Shown here: positions 33,502 to 42,921 of the stretch, piece after piece
Position numbering within the stretch: position 1 is the first letter of the stretch
Layout: the number at the start of each line of letters is the position of its first letter
Translations under genes and position numbers: made by a program
The notes under the pieces: model-generated
Database searches by the model: none
The model's input: only the letters and a program-made list of their open reading frames with translations
Told to the model about the DNA's origin: nothing
Source: Mongoliitalea lutea
Lineage (GTDB): Bacteria > Bacteroidota > Bacteroidia > Cytophagales > Cyclobacteriaceae
Direction: 5' to 3'
Length of the DNA: 64,000 nucleotides
Assembly (NCBI RefSeq): GCF_014652135.1
Contig: NZ_BMYF01000013.1
Location: 1 to 64,000 of the forward strand

Positions 33502-34971
33502 CTACACCCCAGGTTCATACAACAGAACCCCGCTTTCAAAATCAAACAAGGTCAGCTGTCTCAATTCATAATAGGCTAACCAATACTCCCTAAGTGCCCG
33601 GATATAGGCCCGTTGGTTGCTGTCTTTGTCCCGCTGAGCAATATCCAAATCTGTGAGGGAAACATTTCCTGTTTGATAACGCTTTAAAGCAGACTCATAG
33701 CGCCGCTGAGCAACAGATGATGCGGTTTTTGAAATATTCAATCGCTCCTTCAGTACCTCAAAGTTTTTGACCTTTGTGAAAATCTCTTGCTCAAAATTGA
33801 TTAAATCCTGCTCTACCGTGTATTCTACCAAATTCTTGTTAGCCTGAGCCAATGACATCCTCGCCTTGTTTCTACCCCAATCCAAAATCGGAACTGATAC
33901 CGCCAAATTCACCAAGGCCTGCGTATTGGGATTGGTATAAATCTCTCTCCAGGTCAATGCTGCATTATTAAAACCATAGCTTGCAGACAAGTTTACCTGA
34001 AACTGCTCTCCCCTAGCCTGTGCCAACTGTGCATCTGCCTCCGTCCTGCGTCTATCAAAACCCAAAGATTGAGCCCTGTTTTGGTAGGCATATTCCAAAG
34101 CCATGTTAACGTCCACCAAAAAGTCATTGATATTTTCTGGCATTTCCAAGGTAATATCTGCACTTTCACTAAATCCCAAATTACTTTTCAATGCTAAGGC
34201 ACTCGTTTCCATGTTTACTCTGGCTTGGGCTGCTTCCTGCTTGGCTGTAAGAAAATTCAGCTCTGTTTGTAGTAATTTATCTTCAAAAGTCACTCCCATC
34301 TCGTAGCGTGCACGCTCAATCCGCAGAATTTCTTCATTATTGGTCAAATTAGCCATAGCAATTTCATAATTGACTTGAGCGTCTAGGAGATCAAAAAACA
34401 AGGAAGTAGAAAATGCACTCAAGCGTTCCATTTCTTCTACATATTCACGTTTGCTCTCCTCAAAAATCAAAGGCTCAATCTTCTTATCCCACTTGAAGCG
34501 ATTATAAGCAAAGATTGGCTGATCCAAACGCACATTTACCGGCACTCCCTGCCAACGGGTAGTGGTACCACCCAAACTCTCAAAATTATCAAATCTATTG
34601 GTAGAAGTATTGACGGATAATAGCCCGCCGGTAGGCGCAACCACTTGCTGCAAACCTAGCCCTACATCCATGAAATTCTGTCGGATATCTAAAAATTGAA
34701 TATCCCCATCCGGCTGGGTAATTGCCGAAAATTCCTGCCTGAAACTCGGTAAAATCCCATTCAAACGTAATTGAGGATTGTAATTGGATCGAAAAAAGCG
34801 GTACCTCCAGTACATATTTTCTCGTTGGGTTTGAATCCGAAGAGACTCTGGAGACAGGGATTTAGCCCTAGCCACCACTTCTTCTAAATTATAGCGGATT
34901 TTATCCTGTGCTGATACCGGACTAGCTATCCATAAAAAACCTATGATGCAGAGTGTAAACAGTTTCTTCAT
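33502..34971 (-). CDS. TolC family outer membrane efflux protein
   Basis: 489-residue protein with signal peptide 1-21 and two repeats rich in heptad-like alpha-helices (about 175-260 and 380-460), the TolC/OEP fold. The repeats end with motifs such as YQTGNVSLTDLDIAQRDKD. It forms an outer-membrane channel for an efflux or secretion pump. No inner-membrane pump gene is adjacent in the window, so the partner must lie elsewhere. Confidence 0.88.
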   Translation of the reverse strand: MKKLFTLCIIGFLWIASPVSAQDKIRYNLEEVVARAKSLSPESLRIQTQRENMYWRYRFFRSNYNPQLRLNGILPSFRQEFSAITQPDGDIQFLDIRQNFMDVGLGLQQVVAPTGGLLSVNTSTNRFDNFESLGGTTTRWQGVPVNVRLDQPIFAYNRFKWDKKIEPLIFEESKREYVEEMERLSAFSTSLFFDLLDAQVNYEIAMANLTNNEEILRIERARYEMGVTFEDKLLQTELNFLTAKQEAAQARVNMETSALALKSNLGFSESADITLEMPENINDFLVDVNMALEYAYQNRAQSLGFDRRRTEADAQLAQARGEQFQVNLSASYGFNNAALTWREIYTNPNTQALVNLAVSVPILDWGRNKARMSLAQANKNLVEYTVEQDLINFEQEIFTKVKNFEVLKERLNISKTASSVAQRRYESALKRYQTGNVSLTDLDIAQRDKDSNQRAYIRALREYWLAYYELRQLTLFDFESGVLLYEPGV

Positions 34972-35134
34972 ATCATTCTCTAATAGTTGATTAGCTGATT
35001 TGGCTTACAATATCGCATTTTTTATCAATTACCGAACGAATTAGTCTTAAAAATTCTTAATATCCAAAAATCACCCCTTAGAAAATGAGTAGTTTGGTTA
35101 GGCTTTTCTGATTTTTGAACAGTAATTTGCCCTT

Positions 35135-35899
35135 ATGAAAGCAGTCATCAGTTTTGTTATCCGGTACATTCCAAGAAAATACTTACAGCTCGTTTCTCAT
35201 TTTTTTCTTCGCGTATTGGCTATTTTTTACACGGGGAGTAAGGTGCAATGCAATGTTTGCGATAGCCAATTCCGGAAATTCCTTCCCTACGGAAGGAAAG
35301 CGAGGGAAAATGCCCTGTGCCCAAAATGCTTAGCTTTGGAAAGACATCGCTTAATGTGGCTGTTTCTGCAAAAAGAAACCAACTTTTTCACGGCTCCTTT
35401 GAAAGTATTGCATATTGCTCCTGAACTATGCTTCATCGAACGCATGCAGGCTTTACCAAACTTGGAATACATCACAGGAGATATTGAGTCTCCTTTGGCA
35501 ACTGTCAAGATGGATGTCCATCAAATCCCTTTTGAGAACAATTCTTTTGATGTGGTTTTTTGCAATCATGTGATGGAACATGTGGATGATGATATCCTAG
35601 CTTGTAAAGAAATTAATCGAGTACTGAAACCCAATGGCTGGGGAATTATCCAAAGCCCTATATATGATCTTAAAGAGACCATTGAAGACAAAAGCATTAC
35701 AGATCCACGTGAACGAGAGCGCCTCTTTGGGCAGCGGGACCATGTACGGAAATATGGAAAAGACTATGCAAGCCGGTTGAGTCAATCAGGATTACTTGTC
35801 GAGGAAAACCTATTTGTACAACAGTTGGATCCACAACTAGTCATACAACATGCCCTCCCTCCTCAGGAAATTATTTTCTACTGCAAAAAAGGTTTATGA
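35135..35899 (+). CDS. SAM-dependent methyltransferase with zinc-finger-like head
   Basis: 254-residue class I methyltransferase. An N-terminal Cys cluster CNVC (about 39-42) and CPKC (about 60-63) forms a possible zinc site. Motif I reads VLHIAPE (about 89-95) and FDVVFCNHVMEHVDDD (about 133-148) is the core. The substrate is unknown; the neighbours are glycosyltransferases, so a sugar or polyketide-like acceptor is possible. It converges with a glycosyltransferase gene on the other strand (6-nt overlap). Confidence 0.85.
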   Translation: MKAVISFVIRYIPRKYLQLVSHFFLRVLAIFYTGSKVQCNVCDSQFRKFLPYGRKARENALCPKCLALERHRLMWLFLQKETNFFTAPLKVLHIAPELCFIERMQALPNLEYITGDIESPLATVKMDVHQIPFENNSFDVVFCNHVMEHVDDDILACKEINRVLKPNGWGIIQSPIYDLKETIEDKSITDPRERERLFGQRDHVRKYGKDYASRLSQSGLLVEENLFVQQLDPQLVIQHALPPQEIIFYCKKGL

Positions 35900-36850
35900 T
35901 TTGCGCAACCACGCCCAGGCTAGACCTTTTGCATAAGCTGATAATTGAGCAATAGCAAGCGGTATGGCTAGTAAACCAACAATAGGATTATTGTATTGGA
36001 TCGTTGCTCCGTAAAAAATCAAGCCTAACCAAAAGCTAAAAACTAGCAATTGCAAATAAAAAAGCATAAGTGATAACCATGGCATCACTAGCATGGACAA
36101 GCAAAACAGTAAAAATGCCAGTGGCAGCAAATGCACCAATTTAATTGCTTCTGGGTGATAGGTAGATACATTCACACGATTCCTACCAAAGCTAAATCCC
36201 TGCCGGATAAAAGGCAGTATACCCGATTTCCGCTTATGATACACAAAAGCATCGGCAATCAACTCTAAAGTAAACCCTGCCTTTTTTATACGGATACTTA
36301 GTTCTATATCTTCGCCCTGATTGGGATCTATAAATCCTCCTGTTTTTTGGAAGACCTCCCTAGAAAAACCCATATTATAACCCCTCGCTTGGAATTTACT
36401 TGGATCCTGCAACTTTCCTCGGATTCCTCCGGTGGTCCAAAAAGATGTCATGGCATAATCCATGGCTTTTTGAAGGATGGAGAAATTCTCGTGGGCAGCA
36501 TCCGGCCCTCCAAACGCATCCAACCTTCGTTCCCGAATTGCTTTTGCAACTTTGGTCAAATAATCAGCGGGAATGATACAATCAGAATCGAAAAAGATAA
36601 AATAATCTCCCTTTGCAAGAGCCGCACCTCTATTTCTGGCAAAGCCTTGACCAATATTTTCAATCCATTGATAGGTGACTTCAAGTTCTTTTTCAAAGGC
36701 CCTTACGATGGATTCACAGGTATTTTCGGAACCATCATCCATTACAATAACCTCAAAATTGGCTATCTCTTGCAACCGTAAACTTTCCAATAATTCCCGG
36801 ATTTCATCAGGGCGATTATATACCGGTATGATAATGGAAAAAAACATCAA
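35894..36850 (-). CDS. GT2 family glycosyltransferase
   Basis: 318-residue family-2 glycosyltransferase. The N-terminal FSIIIPVYNRPDEI and the metal-binding FFDSDCI (DxD-like, about 91-97) are clear; two membrane helices near 245-290 anchor it. It starts by overlapping the stop of the upstream GT2 gene (ATGA-type), so the two are co-translated. Probably adds a sugar to a surface glycan or lipid carrier; donor unknown. Confidence 0.88.
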   Translation of the reverse strand: MMFFSIIIPVYNRPDEIRELLESLRLQEIANFEVIVMDDGSENTCESIVRAFEKELEVTYQWIENIGQGFARNRGAALAKGDYFIFFDSDCIIPADYLTKVAKAIRERRLDAFGGPDAAHENFSILQKAMDYAMTSFWTTGGIRGKLQDPSKFQARGYNMGFSREVFQKTGGFIDPNQGEDIELSIRIKKAGFTLELIADAFVYHKRKSGILPFIRQGFSFGRNRVNVSTYHPEAIKLVHLLPLAFLLFCLSMLVMPWLSLMLFYLQLLVFSFWLGLIFYGATIQYNNPIVGLLAIPLAIAQLSAYAKGLAWAWLRKS

Positions 36851-37812
36851 TCGTTGAAGTTAAGCTTGGACTCAATGGTATAATCAGCTTTTCGACTATT
36901 ATTGGAAGCCATCAATTCTGCCAAAAAGCCAGTCAAAAACAACTGTACACCCACAATCAACGCAACCAACGCCAAAAAGAATAGCGGTTGTGCAGTGATC
37001 TCTCGTACGGGTAATTCATTGGCAATTCCATGGATTTTCTTTCCAATCAGCCAGAGGGTAATGAAAAATCCAGATAAGAAAGACACTGTACCAAGGGTAC
37101 CAAAAAAGTGCATGGGTTTCTTCTTGTAACGCTGTACAAAAGAAACGGAAATTAAATCCAAGAATCCATTGATGAATCGCTCCCAACCAAATTTGGTTAC
37201 CCCATATTTTCTAGGACGGTGTTCGACGACCTTCTCTCCGATTTTGGTAAATCCCTGCCACTTGGCTATCAAAGGGATGTAGCGGTGCATTTCTCCATAG
37301 ATGTGGATGTTTTTCACCACTTTTTTATTGTAGGCTTTCAAGCCACAATTAAAATCATGCAGCTTGATGCCCGAAATCCAACGGGTCACTCCATTAAAAA
37401 ACCGAGAAGGTATAGTTTTGCTAATAGGATCCAATCGCTTTTTTTTCCAACCGGAAACTATTTCATAGCCTTCCTTCTGAATCATGTCATACAAAGCGGG
37501 GATTTCATCCGGGCTGTCCTGCAAATCTGCATCCATGGTAATTACCACCTCGCCTGTTGCCACTGCAAAACCCATATCGAGGGCAGCAGATTTCCCAAAG
37601 TTTCTAGCAAAGGAAATGGCTTTTACCTGAGGGTCAAGCTGGGCCAACTTTTGTATTACATCCCATGAAGTATCACTGCTTCCGTCATCAATAAATAACA
37701 ACTCATACGCAAAAGAATGATCTGTCATCACCCGCTGCAACCAATTGTATAACTCGGGAAGAGACTCCTCCTCATTGAAAACAGGAATGATGACAGATAT
37801 ATCGGTGTGCAT
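36847..37812 (-). CDS. GT2 family glycosyltransferase (DPM1/ArnC type)
   Basis: 321-residue enzyme with N-terminal ISVIIPVFNEEESL, the DADLQDSPDEIP motif (about 94-105) and two C-terminal membrane helices (about 240-265 and 278-303). This layout is typical of polyprenyl-phosphate glycosyltransferases such as ArnC, GtrB and DPM1, which load a sugar onto undecaprenyl phosphate. The downstream GT2 could use or extend the product. Confidence 0.9.
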   Translation of the reverse strand: MHTDISVIIPVFNEEESLPELYNWLQRVMTDHSFAYELLFIDDGSSDTSWDVIQKLAQLDPQVKAISFARNFGKSAALDMGFAVATGEVVITMDADLQDSPDEIPALYDMIQKEGYEIVSGWKKKRLDPISKTIPSRFFNGVTRWISGIKLHDFNCGLKAYNKKVVKNIHIYGEMHRYIPLIAKWQGFTKIGEKVVEHRPRKYGVTKFGWERFINGFLDLISVSFVQRYKKKPMHFFGTLGTVSFLSGFFITLWLIGKKIHGIANELPVREITAQPLFFLALVALIVGVQLFLTGFLAELMASNNSRKADYTIESKLNFND

Positions 37813-37820
37813 AGTGAAAA

Positions 37821-38336
37821 TTAATAATCTTCAGTTTTTTTGTTGATAGATGCAGCAATTAATCCTAATATCAAAAATCCAAATATCGCACCAAAAACAG
37901 TAGCTAATGCTAAGAACTCAGGGCTCATTAAAAACGAGACAAATTCAGGTAAATTATCAATATCAACTCCAGCCTTTTCTTGAGCATCTAGTTGCTGTTC
38001 TGTATACCAATCTAAGAATCCAGTGTCAATAATTGTTATATAAACATAGTATCCTACAGCTCTAATTACTCCCCCTAATAATCCAATTAGGGCAACAATT
38101 TTAAACCCTTGGCCAAACTCCAAAAAATCATTATTACCAGTCCTAAATTCTTTCGTTGCTAAAAAATAAATGGAAAAAGCAATTGAAATATTTAAGACTG
38201 ATGAAACTACTGTAGCTGTAGTCCCCAAGGTATGTAATTCAAAAATAATTGACAGGATCGCTACAATTAACCCTAAAAGGCCATAAATAAGACCCCATTT
38301 TTTGACGACATCACCGATTGTTAGTTTTTCTTCCAT
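37821..38336 (-). CDS. DUF4199 membrane protein
   Basis: 171-residue protein with four hydrophobic helices (about 14-32, 38-58, 72-95, 140-165), the DUF4199 layout. It lies 8 nt before the glycosyltransferase gene and 6 nt after a second DUF4199 gene. Function unknown. DUF4199 genes next to glycosyltransferase and dihydroorotase-like genes are a recurrent feature in Bacteroidota, as far as I recall. Confidence 0.8.
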   Translation of the reverse strand: MEEKLTIGDVVKKWGLIYGLLGLIVAILSIIFELHTLGTTATVVSSVLNISIAFSIYFLATKEFRTGNNDFLEFGQGFKIVALIGLLGGVIRAVGYYVYITIIDTGFLDWYTEQQLDAQEKAGVDIDNLPEFVSFLMSPEFLALATVFGAIFGFLILGLIAASINKKTEDY

Positions 38337-38342
38337 AAGGCG

Positions 38343-38855
38343 TTAAATTTTATTTTTTCTTAAAATTATCGAAATTATGATTGTGAAAAATAGTCCTGGA
38401 ACAATTTTCCAAAGAAAATCATTAAGAGCAATATCCAAAGGCTTCATTTGTTGCACATTTTTCAAGGTTATCGCAAAGGATTCTTCCCCCACTTGATTTT
38501 TAATCATCTCCTCATTTACTTCTAGGACTTGCAATTTCAAGGCCTTCAAGGTTTCGAAAGCCTCTGGATTCAGCACCAAATAAATCAAAATACCTAATCC
38601 CGAAACTAACGCGATCCCCATGTAAATCAAAAAACCAACAGACATGCCGTGGGCAAAACTCAAATACCCTTCGTTATAGTATTTTTTAAAAAACCGAATA
38701 CCTACAAAAAGAAAAACTGGAGTAAGGATATAGCCTAACAACATAGAGAAATTGGCTGCATCGTAACCCAAGCTTCCGAAAAGAATAAAGGCAATCAAAC
38801 AAAAGCCGCCACCAATCAGGGCAAACTTGTAAGAAGAATCTAAATAGCTATTCAT
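38343..38855 (-). CDS. DUF4199 membrane protein, second copy
   Basis: 170-residue protein with four hydrophobic helices (about 9-29, 34-52, 67-94, 145-165) and the family motif SFAHGMSVGFLIYMG. Its start overlaps the end of the dihydroorotase-like gene by 4 nt (ATGA-type), so translation is coupled. Related to the following DUF4199 gene but clearly diverged. Confidence 0.8.
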   Translation of the reverse strand: MNSYLDSSYKFALIGGGFCLIAFILFGSLGYDAANFSMLLGYILTPVFLFVGIRFFKKYYNEGYLSFAHGMSVGFLIYMGIALVSGLGILIYLVLNPEAFETLKALKLQVLEVNEEMIKNQVGEESFAITLKNVQQMKPLDIALNDFLWKIVPGLFFTIIISIILRKNKI

Positions 38856-40090
38856 GAAAATTGTTCAAACATTCCTTTACCCAACATATACTTTACTTTT
38901 CCTTTCAATGTTGTATTCCACCAAGGATGATTGAAAGATAAGCTTTCATTGCTTTGGGAATTATACTCCCAACTTTCTTCCGGGTCAAATATCGTTAGCG
39001 TGTCAGATTGAATGGGTAGTCCAAGAACCTGAGCTGGGCCAGTAGTGATTTTTTCTATGAGCAGTTCCCAAGGTAATTCAGCTGATAAACTGACCAAAGC
39101 AGGAAGAAAAGTTTGTAAGCCAATCATCCCCGGACTAGCATAGTCGAATTCCACTTGCTTGGCATCCAAGTCCTGTGGCTGATGGTTGGATACAAGGGCA
39201 TCAATGGTTCCATCTTTCAAACCTTCAATCAAGGCATCTCTATCCTCTTTCCCTCTTAGCGGGGGAACGATCTTATAATTGGAGTCAAAACCCATCAAAT
39301 CTGCATCCGAAAATATCAATTGATAAATAGACACATCTGCCGTAACATTCAAACCTTCTTTTTTTGCTTGGCGGATCAATCCAACAGATTTGGCTGTGTT
39401 GACCGTTTGGAAATGAAGTCTCCCCCCGGTGTATCGAAGAATTTCTAAATTTCGTTGAACTGAAATATCCTCAGCCAAATTTGGAATCCCTTTGAATCCT
39501 AATTGAGTAGAAATAGCCCCCTCGTGCATCTGACCAAACATGGAAATCAAAGGATCATAGCTATGGTCAAAGAGGATACCATCAAATTTTTGCAGATACT
39601 GCAAAGTTTTCATCATGCGATCAGGATTCGACAGTGGCTTGATCCCATCTCCAAAAATCTTTACTCCTTGAGCATGCAAATCCAAAATATCAGTAAAATC
39701 CTCACCCTTAGCATCTTTGGTTACAGTAGCATGCAATACCAATTCCGTTAACCAATGCTTAGACTTGGATTTTAAAAACTCAACCTCATTTTTTGTTTGG
39801 GTGACAGGATGATTATTGGGCAATACCACCGCTTTCGCGAAGCCACTGACTTTCAACACTCTCCCCAAGGTATCTAAAGACTCCTTATATTCCTCTCCAG
39901 GCTCTCCCGACATACAGCGCAAATCTATCCACCCCACCGATGCATACAACTTGGAGCAATCAATGCTCTCATCGACAACCTCCTCATGAGAAGTTGATGC
40001 AGTAAAGATACCGTCTTTAATAAGGTAATTTTTTGGTGGAAGGATTCCTTGGGGTGTGATCAGCCGAAGCGAGGTAAGTGCTAGAGTCAT
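38852..40090 (-). CDS. dihydroorotase-like protein lacking metal ligands
   Basis: 412-residue member of the dihydroorotase branch of the amidohydrolases. The normal HxH after the first strand (PGLIDMHVH-type) is replaced: here GWIDLRCMSGEPG puts Arg58 and Met60 where the two histidines belong. The later HH (TAEVTPHHL-type) is ADVSIYQLIF and the ATDHAPH-type motif is VSNHQPQ. So it cannot bind zinc in the usual way. Such pseudo-dihydroorotases act as structural partners of ATCase in some bacteria; pyrB is in the same window, 28 kb away. ATG 40090 is preferred over 40117 because the family starts there. Confidence 0.85.
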   Translation of the reverse strand: MTLALTSLRLITPQGILPPKNYLIKDGIFTASTSHEEVVDESIDCSKLYASVGWIDLRCMSGEPGEEYKESLDTLGRVLKVSGFAKAVVLPNNHPVTQTKNEVEFLKSKSKHWLTELVLHATVTKDAKGEDFTDILDLHAQGVKIFGDGIKPLSNPDRMMKTLQYLQKFDGILFDHSYDPLISMFGQMHEGAISTQLGFKGIPNLAEDISVQRNLEILRYTGGRLHFQTVNTAKSVGLIRQAKKEGLNVTADVSIYQLIFSDADLMGFDSNYKIVPPLRGKEDRDALIEGLKDGTIDALVSNHQPQDLDAKQVEFDYASPGMIGLQTFLPALVSLSAELPWELLIEKITTGPAQVLGLPIQSDTLTIFDPEESWEYNSQSNESLSFNHPWWNTTLKGKVKYMLGKGMFEQFS

Positions 40091-40229
40091 GCTTTTTTCC
40101 TTTGTGCAAATCTGCAATATAATTCATAAAATGAAAAATATATTGTGAATATACCCTAGGATAAATACCCTTTAGGACATTCCTTAGGGTCACAGAAAAT
40201 AAACATTAACGCAAAAACAGGAATCCACA

Positions 40230-41402
40230 TTACTTTTGAACCTTCTCGCGAAGCTCATAGATGGGGTAAGATTGATAGTCATTTTCAGTTTCATGTAAGT
40301 CCGCTTGATCTGCATAATGCAGATAGCGATTAGGACCTACATTGAGGATCAAACTACCTGGCTTATCCCAAGGAATGGCCTGTCCCATGCGCTTTCCGTC
40401 CTTAATCAAAAAATAGTAGCGTTTTTGAGAAGCAGAAAAAGCTTCCGATTGCTCTGGACTGGGATTGTCAAACACCAAATCAGGACGTCCTCCTGAGCGA
40501 TAGCCTACCAATAATTCATCTCCATAGCCGAGTAATTGATCAAACATTCCTCCTAGTGTTACATTATCCGATCTAAACTCTCGTACAGTTGCATAACTCG
40601 CTTGATCCATGGATACCTCTTTGATTTGGTCCGGAGTAATTCTAGGGAGGCTGATAGCCTGCACCAGCTCAAAATTCTTTACCGGGTCTAGTTGATATAA
40701 CAAGGTATCCCCATACAGAATGGTAGATATGGTGGAAGAAAACTGATCAGAGAAAAATAGGGGCTTATCCATAAAGGGATAAAACTTACCAGATGTAAAC
40801 TTTGTATTTGGTAATAACTTTCCACCCTTGTGAATTGCTCCTGTTTGAATATCCATCAAGTGGGCCAATTGAAGGGTGTCGTAATAATCCATAGGATAGG
40901 TTTGCAGATAGGCATCATTCAGGTTCATCAAAGCATGTAAGGACCCGTCATTCATCCGAAAAGTACTCAAATTATCTCTCGTCCAATGTATTAAGCGCAT
41001 TCGAACTCCTTGTTCAAATGGGAATCTTCTTTTTTGTTTGAGTGAAAGATCATACACGTAGCTGGTCCCCTCAGAAACAAATAAAATCTCATCCCCCACA
41101 AATCCCGCACGGACCAAGACCAAGCCAAAAGCATCTGGACCCTCTGAAAGAAAATTCTCAGCTACTACATTACCCGATTTATCCAAAATATAATAGTGCC
41201 CCTCCATGGTCATGTATTTGACGGCTAGGTAAAGCCCTTTTTCATGATGGTAATCAAGAACGCGCACAGTTTCCAACAAATCTGTCACCAAAGAGTCTAC
41301 CACTACAAACTCAAACTCCTTTACGTCATCAGCAGTTGAAGGATCTTGCTTACAGGAATATACCAGTAATGCACAAATGAATAAAATTACATTATTACGC
41401 AT
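40230..41402 (-). CDS. lipoprotein, DUF4221-like
   Basis: 390-residue lipoprotein (lipobox VYSC, Cys17). The rest is beta-rich with repeated blade-like segments (for example LDYHHEKGLYLAVKY and GNVVAENFLSEGPDAFG), as in 6-bladed-propeller or DUF4221 proteins. It shares organisation with the next gene upstream and may be its paralogue. Function unknown; the lipobox and lack of further membrane segments put it on an outer or inner membrane leaflet. Confidence 0.75.
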   Translation of the reverse strand: MRNNVILFICALLVYSCKQDPSTADDVKEFEFVVVDSLVTDLLETVRVLDYHHEKGLYLAVKYMTMEGHYYILDKSGNVVAENFLSEGPDAFGLVLVRAGFVGDEILFVSEGTSYVYDLSLKQKRRFPFEQGVRMRLIHWTRDNLSTFRMNDGSLHALMNLNDAYLQTYPMDYYDTLQLAHLMDIQTGAIHKGGKLLPNTKFTSGKFYPFMDKPLFFSDQFSSTISTILYGDTLLYQLDPVKNFELVQAISLPRITPDQIKEVSMDQASYATVREFRSDNVTLGGMFDQLLGYGDELLVGYRSGGRPDLVFDNPSPEQSEAFSASQKRYYFLIKDGKRMGQAIPWDKPGSLILNVGPNRYLHYADQADLHETENDYQSYPIYELREKVQK

Positions 41403-41419
41403 ATCTCGATCAGTAAAAA

Positions 41420-42571
41420 TTAATTTCTAGAAAGTTTCACTTGGTAAATGGTCAGAAAGTCTTCCTCTTCATCTAAGTTGGTTGGTTTGAGAAACCAAAG
41501 TAGCTCATCTCTGACCAGCCATTGTCTGTCTTGAAGACGACTAGGTAAAACAATATCATCCAGAAGCTCTCCCTCTTTGGAAAGCACCAACAATCTGGGA
41601 GGAAAATCTTTCCTCATGGCAGGCATCATTTCCATCCATGGCAGTCCTTCATAAGGGGCTCTTTGGGTTTCCGGAATACCAGGGAAAAAGCTGGTCAAAA
41701 CATAGTCATTCGTGGTTTTAAGATTTTCAAAAAGTCCTGAATAAACATCCGGATTGATCATTCGTGGATCAACAGATTTGAGCTCTTCTCCTTGATTGAA
41801 AAAGTAATCCTCTAAGGCTAAATCCACTCTTCTAACCATTAAATAGGGTGACTTCAGCTCATAGATTTGCAGGGCAGGTTCAATCCCTTGAATCAAATAA
41901 ATAAACTTATCCGAAACTGCCATCCTAGGAATCATATGAGCGATATCGTGGCCTTTTCCATTTTTGAAAAAGCTTGCCTCATCTAGTTGCAAGAAGGGTT
42001 TGACTTTCCTTTCGGTGGTATCAAACCAGGCCAAAGAAGTATAATTATCATAAAATTCGGGCGTATTTCGAGGGTGAACTCCTCGTCCGGCACCAACTGT
42101 CAGGATTTTTCCATCTACCCAGTAAAATTCCCTATCAGCTGCTGACCTTCCGGCAAAGGCTGGCATTTCTGCCTCCTGATGTTTTCCTCCCTTAATCAAC
42201 TCCCCTTCCAAACTGTACGTGTAAACTCCCTCATTTGAAATCACCGTAAACGAATTGCCTTCAGCATCAAATTTTGCTGCTGTCAGGGGAAAAGTCCCGA
42301 AACTATCCGGCATATCTCCTGATTTGGAGAAGAAATTCAGGACTTGTCCAGCAAAAGAAGTTACGACAAAATTGGACTTTTGAATATCGTAGAAAAGAAT
42401 TTTCTCAGAAGCAGGATGAATATCCATAAAAGTAGCTACTCCCAGATAATCCACTCTAATTGAATCCATTAACTCCAAACCAAAAGAAAGTTCAGAACTA
42501 TCCCCACTCTTTTCGCCTCCACATGCCATCAACCCAACAACTAGTAAAATCACATAAAACAGGTTACGCAT
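41420..42571 (-). CDS. lipoprotein, DUF4221-like paralogue
   Basis: 383-residue lipoprotein (lipobox LMAC, Cys17 from ATG 42571). The frame extends to 42643, but the ATG at 42571 gives a proper lipoprotein signal. It is followed after 17 nt by the related 390-residue lipoprotein. Both share the beta-propeller-like texture and a C-terminal section with SxKExELL- and DxIVLP-like segments. Function unknown. Confidence 0.75.
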   Translation of the reverse strand: MRNLFYVILLVVGLMACGGEKSGDSSELSFGLELMDSIRVDYLGVATFMDIHPASEKILFYDIQKSNFVVTSFAGQVLNFFSKSGDMPDSFGTFPLTAAKFDAEGNSFTVISNEGVYTYSLEGELIKGGKHQEAEMPAFAGRSAADREFYWVDGKILTVGAGRGVHPRNTPEFYDNYTSLAWFDTTERKVKPFLQLDEASFFKNGKGHDIAHMIPRMAVSDKFIYLIQGIEPALQIYELKSPYLMVRRVDLALEDYFFNQGEELKSVDPRMINPDVYSGLFENLKTTNDYVLTSFFPGIPETQRAPYEGLPWMEMMPAMRKDFPPRLLVLSKEGELLDDIVLPSRLQDRQWLVRDELLWFLKPTNLDEEEDFLTIYQVKLSRN

Positions 42572-42921
42572 AGTAGTTTTTTTCTTTAAACTTAAGGAAT
42601 TAGGAGATAAAAGACAAGTAAAATAGCAAGGCTTTTGTTTCAACTAGTTGTAGAAAAATAAAAACGTGATAGGTGAAACCCTACAATAATTTATAGGGCT
42701 AACTTTTCCTTTCATCATTTCCGTTCTTGTATACAATCTTAATTCCTCATCCTTTTTTCTGCGCTTTCCGTGTATTCAGCGAGCTTTTTCTTATTTTCTT
42801 GCCTCTTGCTTCTTATTTCTTGCTTCTTTTTTCGTTTCTCGCTTCTCGCTTCTCGTTTCTCGTTTTTCGTTTCTAAACTCTTACACATCGTCTCCTGCTT
42901 GCAGCAGGCAAGTCTCGCATC
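42572..42921. other. pyrimidine-rich intergenic region
   Basis: No gene. Positions about 42765-42885 are almost pure C/T on the plus strand with many TCTCGCTTCTCG and TTGCTTCTTA words; on the minus strand this is a purine tract downstream of the AsmA-like gene. Similar words appear near 440 and 5.1 kb. A short inverted repeat CCTGC/GCAGG lies at about 42894-42908. Confidence 0.6.
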
